Source: Pseudodesulfovibrio senegalensis (GTDB lineage Bacteria > Desulfobacterota > Desulfovibrionia > Desulfovibrionales > Desulfovibrionaceae). From it: a stretch of DNA of 64,000 nt. Each line of letters opens with the position of its first letter. Within the stretch, counting starts at the first letter, position 1. The DNA lies in the NCBI RefSeq assembly GCF_008830225.1, contig NZ_WAIE01000005.1, forward strand, positions 1 through 64,000, in the 5' to 3' direction. The notes below the pieces were generated by a model. It did not search any database. It was not told the DNA's origin and saw only the letters and a list, made by a program, of their open reading frames with translations. Shown here piece after piece: positions 45,594 through 54,753 of the stretch. A program made the position numbers and the translations under genes.

Positions 45594-46001
45594 ATGCCAT
45601 TCAAAAAATTCCTTATTGTAGACGACGACGAGCGATTCGCCCTGCTGGCTGCGCGCAAGCTTGAACATTTCGGCAAATGTTACACTGCGGAAAGCGGGGA
45701 AGAGGCCCTGCTCTATTTCCAACATCACGCCCAAGAAGGCGCTCCTTTTGACGCTGTCTTCATGGACATTGAAATGCCAAAAATGAACGGGCACGAAGTG
45801 GTGGGGAAAATGCGTGCCATAGAAAAACAGATGGGAACAGGCCCGGCCAAGGAATTCAAACTCATCATGGTTACCGCCCACTCTGACGTAAAAAATGTCA
45901 GCATGTCTTTTTTCCGGGGCTTGGCAGACGCCTACATCACGAAGAACAACTTCCTGAACACCGTTGAAAACGAATTGAGAAGCATCAATCTGACCGCATA
46001 G
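45594..46001 (+). CDS. Single-domain response regulator (CheY-like)
   Basis: A 135-residue receiver with no output domain. The acidic pocket (IVDDDERF), phospho-acceptor Asp (VFMDIEMPKMNG), Thr (VTAH) and Lys (YITKNN) are present. It may act as a phosphate shuttle or bind a partner protein. ATG 45594 has AAGGGA six bases upstream; ATG 45591 directly precedes it. It is downstream of cca and converges with the next gene with a 17-base overlap. The cognate kinase is not identifiable; the hybrid kinase at 20417 is a possible but distant partner. Confidence 0.88.
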   Translation: MPFKKFLIVDDDERFALLAARKLEHFGKCYTAESGEEALLYFQHHAQEGAPFDAVFMDIEMPKMNGHEVVGKMRAIEKQMGTGPAKEFKLIMVTAHSDVKNVSMSFFRGLADAYITKNNFLNTVENELRSINLTA

Positions 46002-46773
46002 CCAAAGTTCGATCCCGCAAAAGTCTCACAATCTCTGATTTATGGTTCCGGTACACTTCTCCTGCAAAATGAAGAATTTCATCCCGAACAGTGTCCGGGG
46101 CGGGCAAATGCGGATACTCCGGAATCCCATAGTCCTCGAAAACAATCGGCTCATATCGCATCCCCTGTGACAGGGTCTGATAGTTTTCCATGCCTGCATC
46201 AAGGGTCTTTTCCTTTTCCATGAATGCCGGGTCCATACTCTTGACGTAGCGCAAGGTATCTCCCGACGCCATACGCTCATTCACACGATCAATGTGCTCA
46301 TTCACAAAATCGACCATGGTTCGAAAGCGTATGTAATGGACAGTCAGATGCTTTCGCCTGTTGGAATCCTCGGGATCGACATAATATTCACCATTCAGAT
46401 ACACATCCACAAACTTTGCCAACTCACGGTAAGCAGCAAACACCCACTTTGAATACCGCCCTGCGCCAGTGAACGCGAACGGTACGGACGGCATCAACAT
46501 GGAATCAAAGGCATCATGCTTCAAGGGCATCTCGTCCGGATTCACGCCAATCGCAGAATACAGATCACGACACTGCCGCTGGTCCAAAAACAGGCTGTGC
46601 AAGTTGCCTGCGACACGACCAATCCGTTCAACCTGCCTGTTCAATTCTGAAGCCCACGAATCAAGGGCCTCGATCATCTCATCAAGGCTCTTGCGCGCAC
46701 CAAAATAATTATCGGCGATTTCCGAAACAACTTCCTGCTGCAACCCTTCGGCAAAATCATCAAGTCCACTCAT
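45985..46773 (-). CDS. Hypothetical protein, 262 residues
   Basis: I do not recognise a family. The protein is soluble and strongly helical, with coiled-coil potential in the N-terminal third (LDDFAEGLQQEVVSEIADNYFGARK... NRQVERIGRVAGNLHSLF). A tyrosine/aromatic-rich middle (YSKWVFAAYRELAKFVDVYLNGEYYVDPED) and a charged end follow. No enzyme motif is visible. ATG 46773 has GGGAG six bases upstream. It overlaps the end of the CheY-like gene tail to tail. The aligned length and codon use suggest a conserved lineage-specific gene. Confidence 0.8.
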   Translation of the reverse strand: MSGLDDFAEGLQQEVVSEIADNYFGARKSLDEMIEALDSWASELNRQVERIGRVAGNLHSLFLDQRQCRDLYSAIGVNPDEMPLKHDAFDSMLMPSVPFAFTGAGRYSKWVFAAYRELAKFVDVYLNGEYYVDPEDSNRRKHLTVHYIRFRTMVDFVNEHIDRVNERMASGDTLRYVKSMDPAFMEKEKTLDAGMENYQTLSQGMRYEPIVFEDYGIPEYPHLPAPDTVRDEILHFAGEVYRNHKSEIVRLLRDRTLAMRSD

Positions 46774-46909
46774 TTCAACTCCCGTACGTTGCAACGCAAC
46801 AAAAGTACTCAAACATCAAACGGAAATGGATATTTCCATTGAAAAAACAGTGTAAAACACCTAGTATTTCGCGCATCCATAAACTTTTTTCCACCAGGAT
46901 AACATCACC

Positions 46910-49003
46910 ATGCTGCTGAACGAACACAAAAGCAAGACCCTCTTCCAACGGGCTGACATCGCGATTCCGCTCGGCACGACAATTACACCGAAAACATTGG
47001 AACAGACCGCCCCCGACATGCCTCTTCCTTGGTTTCTGAAAGCGCAAGTGCTTGCCAAAGGGCGCGGCAAGGCCGGCGGCATCCTGCGAATCAACACCCC
47101 CGAGGAACTCGTCCCCACTGCCCGCAGGCTGTTCGACCTCGATATCAACGGCCACCCAGTCCCGCTCATCCGGGTGGAATCCGCCACGGACATCAAACGC
47201 GAATTCTATATATCGCTGACGATCTCACGTGAACGACGCTGTATCCTGCTCACCGTGGGCCGGGAAGGCGGCATGGACATAGAAAGCCTGGGGGCCGAGA
47301 ACTTGCTCATTCAGGAAATCAGGCTTCCCGCCGGCCTTCAGGCCTGCCAGGTACGAGCGGCCTTTTTTCACCTCGAACTGGAGAAAAAGCTACTCACACC
47401 GTTCCACAAGCTTCTTACATCATTATTTACCATGATGCTCGACAACGGCCTGCTGCTGGCGGAAATCAATCCGCTGGTCCTAACCGAGTCTGACGAGTTT
47501 GTGGCCCTGGACGGCAAGGTCGAGATGGACGACAACTTCGTGGAACTCAACCCGGACATGGAAGAATACTACCAGCCCGAACATGCCTCAAAAGAGGAAA
47601 ACGAGGCTCGCGAAGCCGGACTTTCCTTCGTCAAACTACCCGGATGGGTCGGGCTTGTGGTCAACGGGGCCGGGCTGGCCATGGCCACCATGGACCTGCT
47701 CAATTTCTCCGGCCTCTCTGCCAGCAATTTTCTGGACCTTGGCGGAGCCGCGGACCGCACACGCATGGCCACGGCATTGCGACTCCTGTTTGACGATACG
47801 GCCGTGAAAGCCATCTTCATCAACATGTTCGGAGGCATACTTTCCTGTGAAAAAGTAGCCAGAGCTCTTGAAGACGTGCTGGACGGCAGGCAACCGCGCA
47901 AGCCCATCGTGGCCCGCATGGCCGGCAAGGATTCCGAACAGGGACAAGCCGTGCTCAGGGAAATGAATGTTCAAAACCTGCATGTTGCGCGGGACATGGC
48001 ACAAGCCATGGAGATTCTCGCCTCGCTCAAGCCGGAAAACGCACCGAAAGTCGACTTCCCCGCCCCCATGGGCACACGCACAGCCAAACCGCAAAAGGCA
48101 ACAGGCCATGTCTCTGCCCACAATTTCGGCATAGACAAGGACACCCCCATTCTGGTGCAGGGAATCACCGGCAAGGTGGGCCAAATGCACACGACCCTGA
48201 TGCAGGAGTACGGAGCCAACATCGTTGCGGGCGTGACCCCGTTCAAGGGAGGGCAAACCATACTCGGCGTCCCAGTGTACGACTCCGTGGAAAAAGCGTT
48301 GCGCCACCACGAAATCGGGGCCAGCATCATCTTCGTACCGCCGCGCATGGCGGCCGACGCCGTGGTGGAGGCTGCCGTAAACCACATACCCTGGGCGATC
48401 TGCATCACGGAAGGAATTATCCAGCAGGATATGCTCAGTGCGCTTTGGCAGGTAAAGGACAGCCCCACACGAATCGTTGGGCCGAATACTCCCGGCCTGA
48501 TCGTGCCCGGGCAAACAAAAATTGGAATCCTTCCCCCGCAACCCTTTACTCCGGGGCCGGTTGCCATTATCTCACGTAGCGGGACGTTGACATATGAGGT
48601 GGCCCAACGCCTGACCAATGCCGGAATCGGTCAATCCCTCGGGTTCGGCATCGGCGGTGACCCCTTCATTGGAACATCGTTCGTGGATATGTTCGAAATG
48701 CTGCGCAATCATGCGGCCACAAAGGCTGTCGTGGTTCTCGGAGAAATCGGCGGGACCGCCGAGGAAGACCTGGCCCACTATGTCATGGATACCGGGTTCG
48801 ACAAACCCGTCATTTCATTTGTTGCCGGGCAAACAGCGCCTCCGGGCAAGCGGCTCGGCCACGCCGGAGCCATCCTGCAACAGGGCGGCAGCACGCAATC
48901 CAAGCTCGAAACCATGGCAGAAGCCGGTTTCGTCGTTTGCGAAAGCCTTGAGATCATACCCGAACTGACGGCAAAAATATTGGATGAAACAAAGGAACCA
49001 TAG
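46910..49003 (+). CDS. Fused beta-alpha succinyl-CoA synthetase / acyl-CoA synthetase (NDP-forming)
   Basis: A 697-residue fusion. Residues 1-375 are the ATP-grasp/beta part (NEHKSKTLFQ, KAQVLAKGRGKAGG, nucleotide region, INMFGGILSC). Residues about 408-697 are the CoA-binding/alpha part (VQGITGKVGQMHTTLMQEYG, GFGIGGDPFIGTSF) with the phospho-His at His651 (GKRLGHAGAIL). Usual SucC and SucD are separate proteins encoded in this order. The fusion should still form the active unit converting acyl-CoA, NDP and phosphate. Succinate versus acetate is not decided by sequence alone, though the head pattern is SucC-like. It starts divergently from the hypothetical gene. Confidence 0.9.
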   Translation: MLLNEHKSKTLFQRADIAIPLGTTITPKTLEQTAPDMPLPWFLKAQVLAKGRGKAGGILRINTPEELVPTARRLFDLDINGHPVPLIRVESATDIKREFYISLTISRERRCILLTVGREGGMDIESLGAENLLIQEIRLPAGLQACQVRAAFFHLELEKKLLTPFHKLLTSLFTMMLDNGLLLAEINPLVLTESDEFVALDGKVEMDDNFVELNPDMEEYYQPEHASKEENEAREAGLSFVKLPGWVGLVVNGAGLAMATMDLLNFSGLSASNFLDLGGAADRTRMATALRLLFDDTAVKAIFINMFGGILSCEKVARALEDVLDGRQPRKPIVARMAGKDSEQGQAVLREMNVQNLHVARDMAQAMEILASLKPENAPKVDFPAPMGTRTAKPQKATGHVSAHNFGIDKDTPILVQGITGKVGQMHTTLMQEYGANIVAGVTPFKGGQTILGVPVYDSVEKALRHHEIGASIIFVPPRMAADAVVEAAVNHIPWAICITEGIIQQDMLSALWQVKDSPTRIVGPNTPGLIVPGQTKIGILPPQPFTPGPVAIISRSGTLTYEVAQRLTNAGIGQSLGFGIGGDPFIGTSFVDMFEMLRNHAATKAVVVLGEIGGTAEEDLAHYVMDTGFDKPVISFVAGQTAPPGKRLGHAGAILQQGGSTQSKLETMAEAGFVVCESLEIIPELTAKILDETKEP

Positions 49004-49004
49004 G

Positions 49005-50066
49005 TTGAAAATCCTGCTTTTGGATCTTGGAAAACAAATGCGTGGCGGCCAACGCCAGGTGCTTTATCTGGCCCGCCACCTTCAGAATATTCCCGGTTTC
49101 GAACCGCACATCGTTGCCCCGGAAGCGAGCCCGCTTCCGGGCCGTGCCCGCGAATGGAACATCCCCTGTTCAACCATTCCCGCGGCAAGCGACCTGAACC
49201 CCGTGAACATCCTGTCTTTTTTCAAACTGCTCAAAAAAATCAGGCCGAACGTCATCCACACCAATGATGCCAAAGGTGCGTCGCTTGGTTCACTGGCCAA
49301 AAGCGCCAGTCGACACGACTTCAAGCTGATACATTCCCGCCGGGTCTCCTACTCTCCCAAAAAGGGATGGAGCACCAAAAAATATGCAATGGGGGACATG
49401 ATAGTCGGTGTGAGCAAAGAAATCTGCCAGGCAATGACAGGTTGCGGCATTGACGAAAGAAAGACACGAGTCATTCACAGCGGCATCGATGCGAACCTGT
49501 ATTCGCCACGAAAAAGCAAGGAATCACTCTTCACCATCGGAGCTATCGGGGCACTGACCAAACAAAAAGGCATGCACGTTCTTCTGGATGCCCTCAAGGA
49601 ACTGCGCCAGAAAACGAATCTTCCCGAATGGCAATGTCTCATCGCCGGGAACGGTCCGCTCATGAACGATCTGCAGTCACACGCCAACGTCCTCGGGATA
49701 AGTGATGCAATTCTGTTCCTCGGGCACGCGGAAAGTACTACAGTACTTGAAAAAATCGACGTACTGGCTGTGCCGTCCGTGGATGGGGAAGGCTCCAATG
49801 CGGTTATCAAGGAAGGCTGGGCAACAGGCACGCCTTTGATAACGTCCGATCTGCCTTCCAATCTGGAACTGGTTACCGATAAACAGGACGGGCTGGTCTT
49901 CCCCAATCGTGATGCCAAGGCACTTGCCGAGGCCCTCAGCCGGCTGATGACTGACGACGATCTGGCTCGATCCCTTGTCAAGGCAGGTCATGACAGCGTT
50001 GACAGATTCTCCGTGCAGGTGATGGGCGAACAATACGTTCAACTCTACAAAGAGCTTGCAACGTAG
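49005..50066 (+). CDS. GT4-family glycosyltransferase
   Basis: A 353-residue GT-B enzyme. The N-terminal domain has LLLDLGKQMRGGQRQVLYLARHL and NDAKGASLG. The C-terminal domain has HSGIDANLYSP, IAGNGPL and the donor-site pattern PSVDGEGSNAVIKEGWATGTPLI. It probably adds a sugar to LPS or another surface glycan; donor and acceptor are unknown. TTG 49005, with AAAGGA eight bases upstream, is the best start. ATG 48984 lies within the previous gene and has no ribosome site. It faces the LPS-related minus-strand genes. Confidence 0.87.
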   Translation: MKILLLDLGKQMRGGQRQVLYLARHLQNIPGFEPHIVAPEASPLPGRAREWNIPCSTIPAASDLNPVNILSFFKLLKKIRPNVIHTNDAKGASLGSLAKSASRHDFKLIHSRRVSYSPKKGWSTKKYAMGDMIVGVSKEICQAMTGCGIDERKTRVIHSGIDANLYSPRKSKESLFTIGAIGALTKQKGMHVLLDALKELRQKTNLPEWQCLIAGNGPLMNDLQSHANVLGISDAILFLGHAESTTVLEKIDVLAVPSVDGEGSNAVIKEGWATGTPLITSDLPSNLELVTDKQDGLVFPNRDAKALAEALSRLMTDDDLARSLVKAGHDSVDRFSVQVMGEQYVQLYKELAT

Positions 50067-50069
50067 CTA

Positions 50070-50525
50070 TCAGGTAAATTCGCCATCCAGCATCAGATGG
50101 GAAAAATAACCGAGCAAAAAAGCGAGATAAAAACGAACAAAGGGCTCAGGCTCCCTGACACCCATAAATAAAACGGGCACGAGAACAATGGGCAGCGGCA
50201 CCACCAGCATGGCCCACCATGTGTGCGTCCATCCACGATGGTGCCCGATGGCAGGCAGCATGGCAAAAAGCCCGAGCCAGGCGGCCCAGACATACATTTT
50301 CAGGTAAATCATCCCGGCATCGACTAAAATCATCAGGGAATAAAAAAGATTCTGCCCTTTTGAATCCGTATCCACATCCGGAAAAAGTGCGCCCAGCAGG
50401 CAGAACCCCACCAGTCCGGCAATCTCCATCGGGTCACGGGCAAGCCAGCCGAGCATAACGGCTCCGACCACACCCATGATGCCGAAAAACAAACCTCCAG
50501 CAATGTGTCCCCTGTACCCCGGCAA
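50070..50525 (-). CDS. YdjM-like membrane-bound hydrolase family protein
   Basis: A 151-residue inner-membrane protein of the YdjM/DUF457 'metal-dependent hydrolase' family. The HHRGWTHTWW motif (His ligands), four membrane segments, and GALFPDVDTDSKG and SHLMLDGEF near the ends are typical. The real activity is unproven for the family. TTG 50525 has GAGGAA eight bases upstream, and its site overlaps the stop of the GT9 gene. It is translationally coupled to that gene. Confidence 0.85.
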   Translation of the reverse strand: MPGYRGHIAGGLFFGIMGVVGAVMLGWLARDPMEIAGLVGFCLLGALFPDVDTDSKGQNLFYSLMILVDAGMIYLKMYVWAAWLGLFAMLPAIGHHRGWTHTWWAMLVVPLPIVLVPVLFMGVREPEPFVRFYLAFLLGYFSHLMLDGEFT

Positions 50526-50529
50526 CGAA

Positions 50530-51582
50530 CTATTCCTCGAAATCCCCGGACCGGGGTAATTTATCCAGCACAAACGGCAGCACGGTTTCGGGCAACAACT
50601 CCGTCATGCATCGAAACGTGCCGTTCTCACACGTATCCCGTTTGCACCAACAGTCCACACGATTGGCGATATAGTCATGGTCCGGACTGGGAAAAGTCCA
50701 TGAAAATCCTGAATTGGAACCGACCATGGTGAATGTTGGCGTACCCACGGCCAAGGCAAAATGGCGCGGAGCCGAACAATTTCCCAAATGCAGACAGGCA
50801 TGCTCCATGATTGCGGCTGTCTGCCGAATCTGGAGCACTTCCGGGTTGATATGGCAACACTCCTTGCGCTTCACACCGTCAAAGACCATCTGCACCTGAT
50901 CCTTTTCACCCGGACCGTACAAAAGCAGAAAGCGCAAAAACGGCCGCTCCTCGAGCAATGCGTTCATCAGCGTGGAAAAATGTCCGGCAGGCCAACGGCG
51001 CGCATCGCTCCAATGGGTCGCATCCACGGTCACCAAGACATGTTCAGGCTTGATCCCAATCCCATCCAAAAATGACTCGGCCTCATTGCGTTCCTGTTGC
51101 GTGGGATACATCCTCGGCCGTTCACCGTTCCATTCAATACCCAAGGGACGCATAACCGACATCTTGGCCTTGACCGCATAGCCCATGTCCATTGCATTCC
51201 AATGAGTATACAATGGACGGTTATACCACTTGGGCGGATAGCTGAGCCGAACGGAAGCACCGGAAGCCAACACGGCCGTTCGACATCGCGGCAGCTGCTG
51301 AAAATCGATCACCAGATCAAACCGTGTCCTGCGCATTTCCACAAGCTGCCCGAACCTGGACAACAGTCCGGAGTCCCTGTCAAACGCCCAGATTCGATCA
51401 ATGTTCGGATTGTTGCTGACCACCGGGACACATTTCTTCTCCGTGGCCAGATGCAGTTCCGCCTGCGGATAGGCCCGGCGCAACAGTGTAAACGCCGGCG
51501 TGGACAGAACCACGTCGCCGATTTGCCGCTGCTGGCAGACCAGAATCCGTTCCGGCGCAAGCTGAGAAATGTCTTTCTTCAT
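50530..51582 (-). CDS. GT9 heptosyltransferase-like glycosyltransferase
   Basis: A 350-residue GT-B enzyme of the ADP-heptose:LPS heptosyltransferase family. The N-terminal IGDVVLSTPAFTLLRRAYPQ motif and the C-terminal nucleotide-sugar motifs (LHLGNCSAPRHFALAVGTPTFTM, DHDYIANRVDCWCK) are present. It likely builds the LPS inner core. Four cysteines in the last 60 residues (CWCKRDTCENGTFRC) are a notable extra. It lies between msbA (upstream, 14 bases) and the YdjM-like gene, consistent with an LPS operon. Confidence 0.9.
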   Translation of the reverse strand: MKKDISQLAPERILVCQQRQIGDVVLSTPAFTLLRRAYPQAELHLATEKKCVPVVSNNPNIDRIWAFDRDSGLLSRFGQLVEMRRTRFDLVIDFQQLPRCRTAVLASGASVRLSYPPKWYNRPLYTHWNAMDMGYAVKAKMSVMRPLGIEWNGERPRMYPTQQERNEAESFLDGIGIKPEHVLVTVDATHWSDARRWPAGHFSTLMNALLEERPFLRFLLLYGPGEKDQVQMVFDGVKRKECCHINPEVLQIRQTAAIMEHACLHLGNCSAPRHFALAVGTPTFTMVGSNSGFSWTFPSPDHDYIANRVDCWCKRDTCENGTFRCMTELLPETVLPFVLDKLPRSGDFEE

Positions 51583-51596
51583 GAATTTTTCGCCGT

Positions 51597-53402
51597 TTAT
51601 TCCCCGGCGCTCATGGCCCGGGCGTCCTCTTCACTCAAGGACTGACAAAATTGCAAGGAATGCAAAGTGTTGTAAAGATCACAGGATTCAAGCAGAGCTT
51701 CATGGTTACCCATGCCCACGATCCGCCCCTTCTGCATGACAACGATCTTATCCGCATTGAGCACCGTGGAAAGACGGTGGGCAATGACAATGCTGGTCCT
51801 GTTCTCCATCAAGTTGTCCAAGGCCTTCTGAACAATCCTTTCCGCCTGCGTATCCAACGCGCTGGTGGCCTCGTCGAGAATGAGTAGAGCCGGATCCTTG
51901 AGCAACGCGCGGGCAATGGTGATGCGCTGCTTCTGGCCGCCGGAAAGCTTAACCCCCCGTTCGCCACACATGGTTTCATATCCTTCAGGCAATTCACTGA
52001 TGAAATCATGGGCAAAGGCGGCCTTGGCTGCGTCCACAAGTTGCGCCTCGTCCACATCATCCATTCCATAGCAGATGTTTTCGCGGATGGTGGCGTTGAA
52101 CAACACGGCATCCTGCGAAACCATGCCGATGTTGCGGCGCAGCGAGCCAAGATCATACTCGGGTAAGGAACGTCCGTTGATTCGGATGTCCCCCCTGCAA
52201 ACATCGTAAAAACGCGGAATCAGGTTGACCAGCGTGGTTTTTCCCGAACCGCTCGGCCCGACCAAGGCAATCTGCTCACCTTGAGCAACGGAAAGATGGA
52301 AATCACTGACGGCCTCTTCCCCCGCCGTAGGGTACGAAAAGGTGACGTGATCAAACTCAATGGAACCCAAGGGCGGTTCAAACGCCGCGTCACCGCCCTT
52401 TTCACAAGCGATCTCCGTGGAGTCCAACAAACCGAACACGCGCTCGGCGCTGGCCAAAGCCTGCTGCACGTTTTTGTTGGCGTCGTTGATCTTTTTGATG
52501 GGCTCGTAAAGCATGAACAACGCGGTTACAAAGGAGAAAAACGAACCGGCGTCAATGTTTCCGGCAACCACCTGACTGCCCCCGTACCACAAGGCAAAAC
52601 TGATGCTGATGCCGCCGATAAATTCCATGGTACGCGAGGAAAGTTCGCTGGCAAGCACCTGTTTTTTCGACAAGTGGACAACACCGTAACTTTCCTTGGC
52701 AAATTTGCTCTTCTCGGTCTCCTCGGTGTTGAAGGCCTTGACCACCTTAACCCCACTCAGACTTTCCTGCGTAACCGAGTTGATATCCGCTGCCTGAACC
52801 TGCAACTTGCGGCCGACCTTGCGGAGCTTCTTGCTGAAATACAAAATGCACAACAACCCGAGCGGCAGGACAACCAGCGTTTTCAGGGCCAGAAATGGGT
52901 TCAGGTAAATGACGTAACCAAGAAGCATGCCGCACTCGCAAATGGAACGAATGATCATGATCATATTGGGAACGCTCTGACGAATGGCGTTCACATCGCC
53001 CAAAACACGAGACATGAGCATCCCCACACGACTTTCTTCGAAAAAGCGCATGGGTAAATAGATTATTTTGGAAAAAAGTTGTTGCCTGAGATTGTGTAAA
53101 ACCTGATAGCCAACAATATTCATGACATAGACCTGACCGAAACGGGCAAGACACTTTGTCAAGATAACGGCGAGAAACTGCAGGGGAACAATGATCAGCG
53201 CATCCGCATCGCGGGCGATGAATATCTCGTTCATGGTCGGCTTCACAAGATGCGCTATGGCCGGGTTGCATGCGGAAACCACCAAAGCGGACAGAAAGGC
53301 GAAAGCCACACGCCAGCGGTACGGCCAAAAGCAGGCAGCGCAACGCTTGATCAATTGCTTGGAGCCAAAATGGTCGACCGAGGTCAGATTATGTTTACTC
53401 AC
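51597..53402 (-). CDS. msbA: Lipid A/LPS flippase MsbA-type ABC exporter
   Basis: A 601-residue ABC half-transporter. Six membrane helices span about residues 20-330, followed by the nucleotide domain with Walker A GPSGSGKTT near 385-393, signature LSGGQKQR near 488, Walker B LLILDEATSALD, and H-loop IAHRLST. It flips lipid A-core across the inner membrane. Its gene is followed by the GT9 and YdjM-like genes, and it is read away from the sufB gene. The annotation as MsbA rests on family and context; a general multidrug exporter is the alternative. Confidence 0.9.
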   Translation of the reverse strand: MSKHNLTSVDHFGSKQLIKRCAACFWPYRWRVAFAFLSALVVSACNPAIAHLVKPTMNEIFIARDADALIIVPLQFLAVILTKCLARFGQVYVMNIVGYQVLHNLRQQLFSKIIYLPMRFFEESRVGMLMSRVLGDVNAIRQSVPNMIMIIRSICECGMLLGYVIYLNPFLALKTLVVLPLGLLCILYFSKKLRKVGRKLQVQAADINSVTQESLSGVKVVKAFNTEETEKSKFAKESYGVVHLSKKQVLASELSSRTMEFIGGISISFALWYGGSQVVAGNIDAGSFFSFVTALFMLYEPIKKINDANKNVQQALASAERVFGLLDSTEIACEKGGDAAFEPPLGSIEFDHVTFSYPTAGEEAVSDFHLSVAQGEQIALVGPSGSGKTTLVNLIPRFYDVCRGDIRINGRSLPEYDLGSLRRNIGMVSQDAVLFNATIRENICYGMDDVDEAQLVDAAKAAFAHDFISELPEGYETMCGERGVKLSGGQKQRITIARALLKDPALLILDEATSALDTQAERIVQKALDNLMENRTSIVIAHRLSTVLNADKIVVMQKGRIVGMGNHEALLESCDLYNTLHSLQFCQSLSEEDARAMSAGE

Positions 53403-53516
53403 CCGAAATCCTCATGAATATAAAGCATTGACCAAAGGGAATTACCACGAGCGAGTCTGTCAGACAATCCGCAGCAAGACAAGAATATACACCAGAAGCT
53501 GTACAGGAAACAAAAG

Positions 53517-53548
53517 AGGAACGGCCGCCTGAAAAAACGACCGTTCCC
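53517..53548 (-). terminator. Terminator of the suf operon
   Basis: Hairpin with arms GGGAACGG / CCGTTCC around a 17-base loop, with TCTTTT following on the minus strand. It ends the sufC-sufB transcript. Confidence 0.6.
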
Positions 53549-53568
53549 ATTTGAAGCGTTCAAAATAA

Positions 53569-54729
53569 TTACATGGCGCCGCTGGCGTTCAATTCCTCGA
53601 TCTGTTTGTCCACTTCCTGCTGCAGTTTGGCCGGAAGCCCCATGATGTCAGTATTCAAGAAGCCGCGAACAATGGTCGAGGTAGCTTCGTCCTCATCCAG
53701 ACCGCGCGCCATGAGATATTCGATCTCTTCCTGGGCGATCTTGCCGACTGAAGCCTCATGCGAAAGCTCCACGCCTTCCTTGCAGCCGTCCAGTTCGGGA
53801 ATCGCCCAGATGCGCCCTTCCCCGAGAATCAACCCCTGACATTCCAAATGTCCGCGGGAAGGCACATGCCGCGCACCGATATGCCCGCGATTAATGATGG
53901 TACCGCCTGTGGAAATTGTACGGGCGATGATCTCGCAACGGGTGTCTGGAGCATCCATAATGACCCGGTTGCCCATGTCCAGATGCGATCCTTCCGGGGC
54001 AACCACCACGGAATTGAAACGGGCACGGGCCCCACGTCCTTTGAGGGTGATGGTGGGGTACATCTGCAAATCCTTGACCGGACGCATCAGAATATAGTTG
54101 TTGAGCAGGATACCGCCCTCTTCAACAACACCGGCGGAACGGGGACGCACAGAAACGTTGCTGCCCCAGTTGTGCACCATGGTAAAAGTCAGCTTACCGC
54201 CCTTCTTGACGTAAAACTCGGATATACCGAAATGTGCGCCCGTGGTCTTGCCGTGGGCAACAGAACATCCGGTAAGGATGTGCAATTCGGAATTCTCTTC
54301 GACAACAACAATGTTGTGAACATTCTGCCCGACCTGCTCGGCCTTGAGGAACAGACATGACTGCACGGGCTTCTCAATCTTCGCACCGGGTTTGGTGCGA
54401 ATGAAGTATCCACCGTGTGTATTTTCATAAGTATTACGCGTATATTCATCCCTGTCCTTGTCAATCAGCTGCCAACGGTATTCGGGAAGGCCGTCATACT
54501 TCTCAATGGCATCCTTGATGTCCATGATCTCAAGACCGGGATCGTTGGACTGACAGTGGACGTTGGAATGATCCATTTGCAGGAAGGAACCACTGCGATT
54601 GGCATCTTCGACATCAACCCCGGACATGATCAGGGTTTCCTTGTCATTATCATCCAAGGTGGAAAGGTCTTCGATCTGCTCGCGATCGAGCCCATCGAAC
54701 TTGAATTGGGAAAGATCAACCTTACTCAT
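53569..54729 (-). CDS. sufB: SufB-like Fe-S cluster assembly scaffold
   Basis: A 386-residue SufB/SufD-family beta-helix protein. Conserved end motifs are LSHEASVGKIAQEEIEYLMARGLDEDEA and FLNTDIMGLPAKL, with an EQVGQNVHNIVVVEE strand set before. Full SufB in aerobes is about 480-500 residues; this shorter form is the one of minimal SufBC (SmsCB) systems in anaerobes and archaea. It lies after sufC by 24 bases and would form a SufB-SufC complex that builds clusters from Cys-derived sulfur. No sufS, sufD or sufU is nearby. Confidence 0.88.
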   Translation of the reverse strand: MSKVDLSQFKFDGLDREQIEDLSTLDDNDKETLIMSGVDVEDANRSGSFLQMDHSNVHCQSNDPGLEIMDIKDAIEKYDGLPEYRWQLIDKDRDEYTRNTYENTHGGYFIRTKPGAKIEKPVQSCLFLKAEQVGQNVHNIVVVEENSELHILTGCSVAHGKTTGAHFGISEFYVKKGGKLTFTMVHNWGSNVSVRPRSAGVVEEGGILLNNYILMRPVKDLQMYPTITLKGRGARARFNSVVVAPEGSHLDMGNRVIMDAPDTRCEIIARTISTGGTIINRGHIGARHVPSRGHLECQGLILGEGRIWAIPELDGCKEGVELSHEASVGKIAQEEIEYLMARGLDEDEATSTIVRGFLNTDIMGLPAKLQQEVDKQIEELNASGAM

Positions 54730-54753
54730 TACATATACTCCATGCCGATGCGG

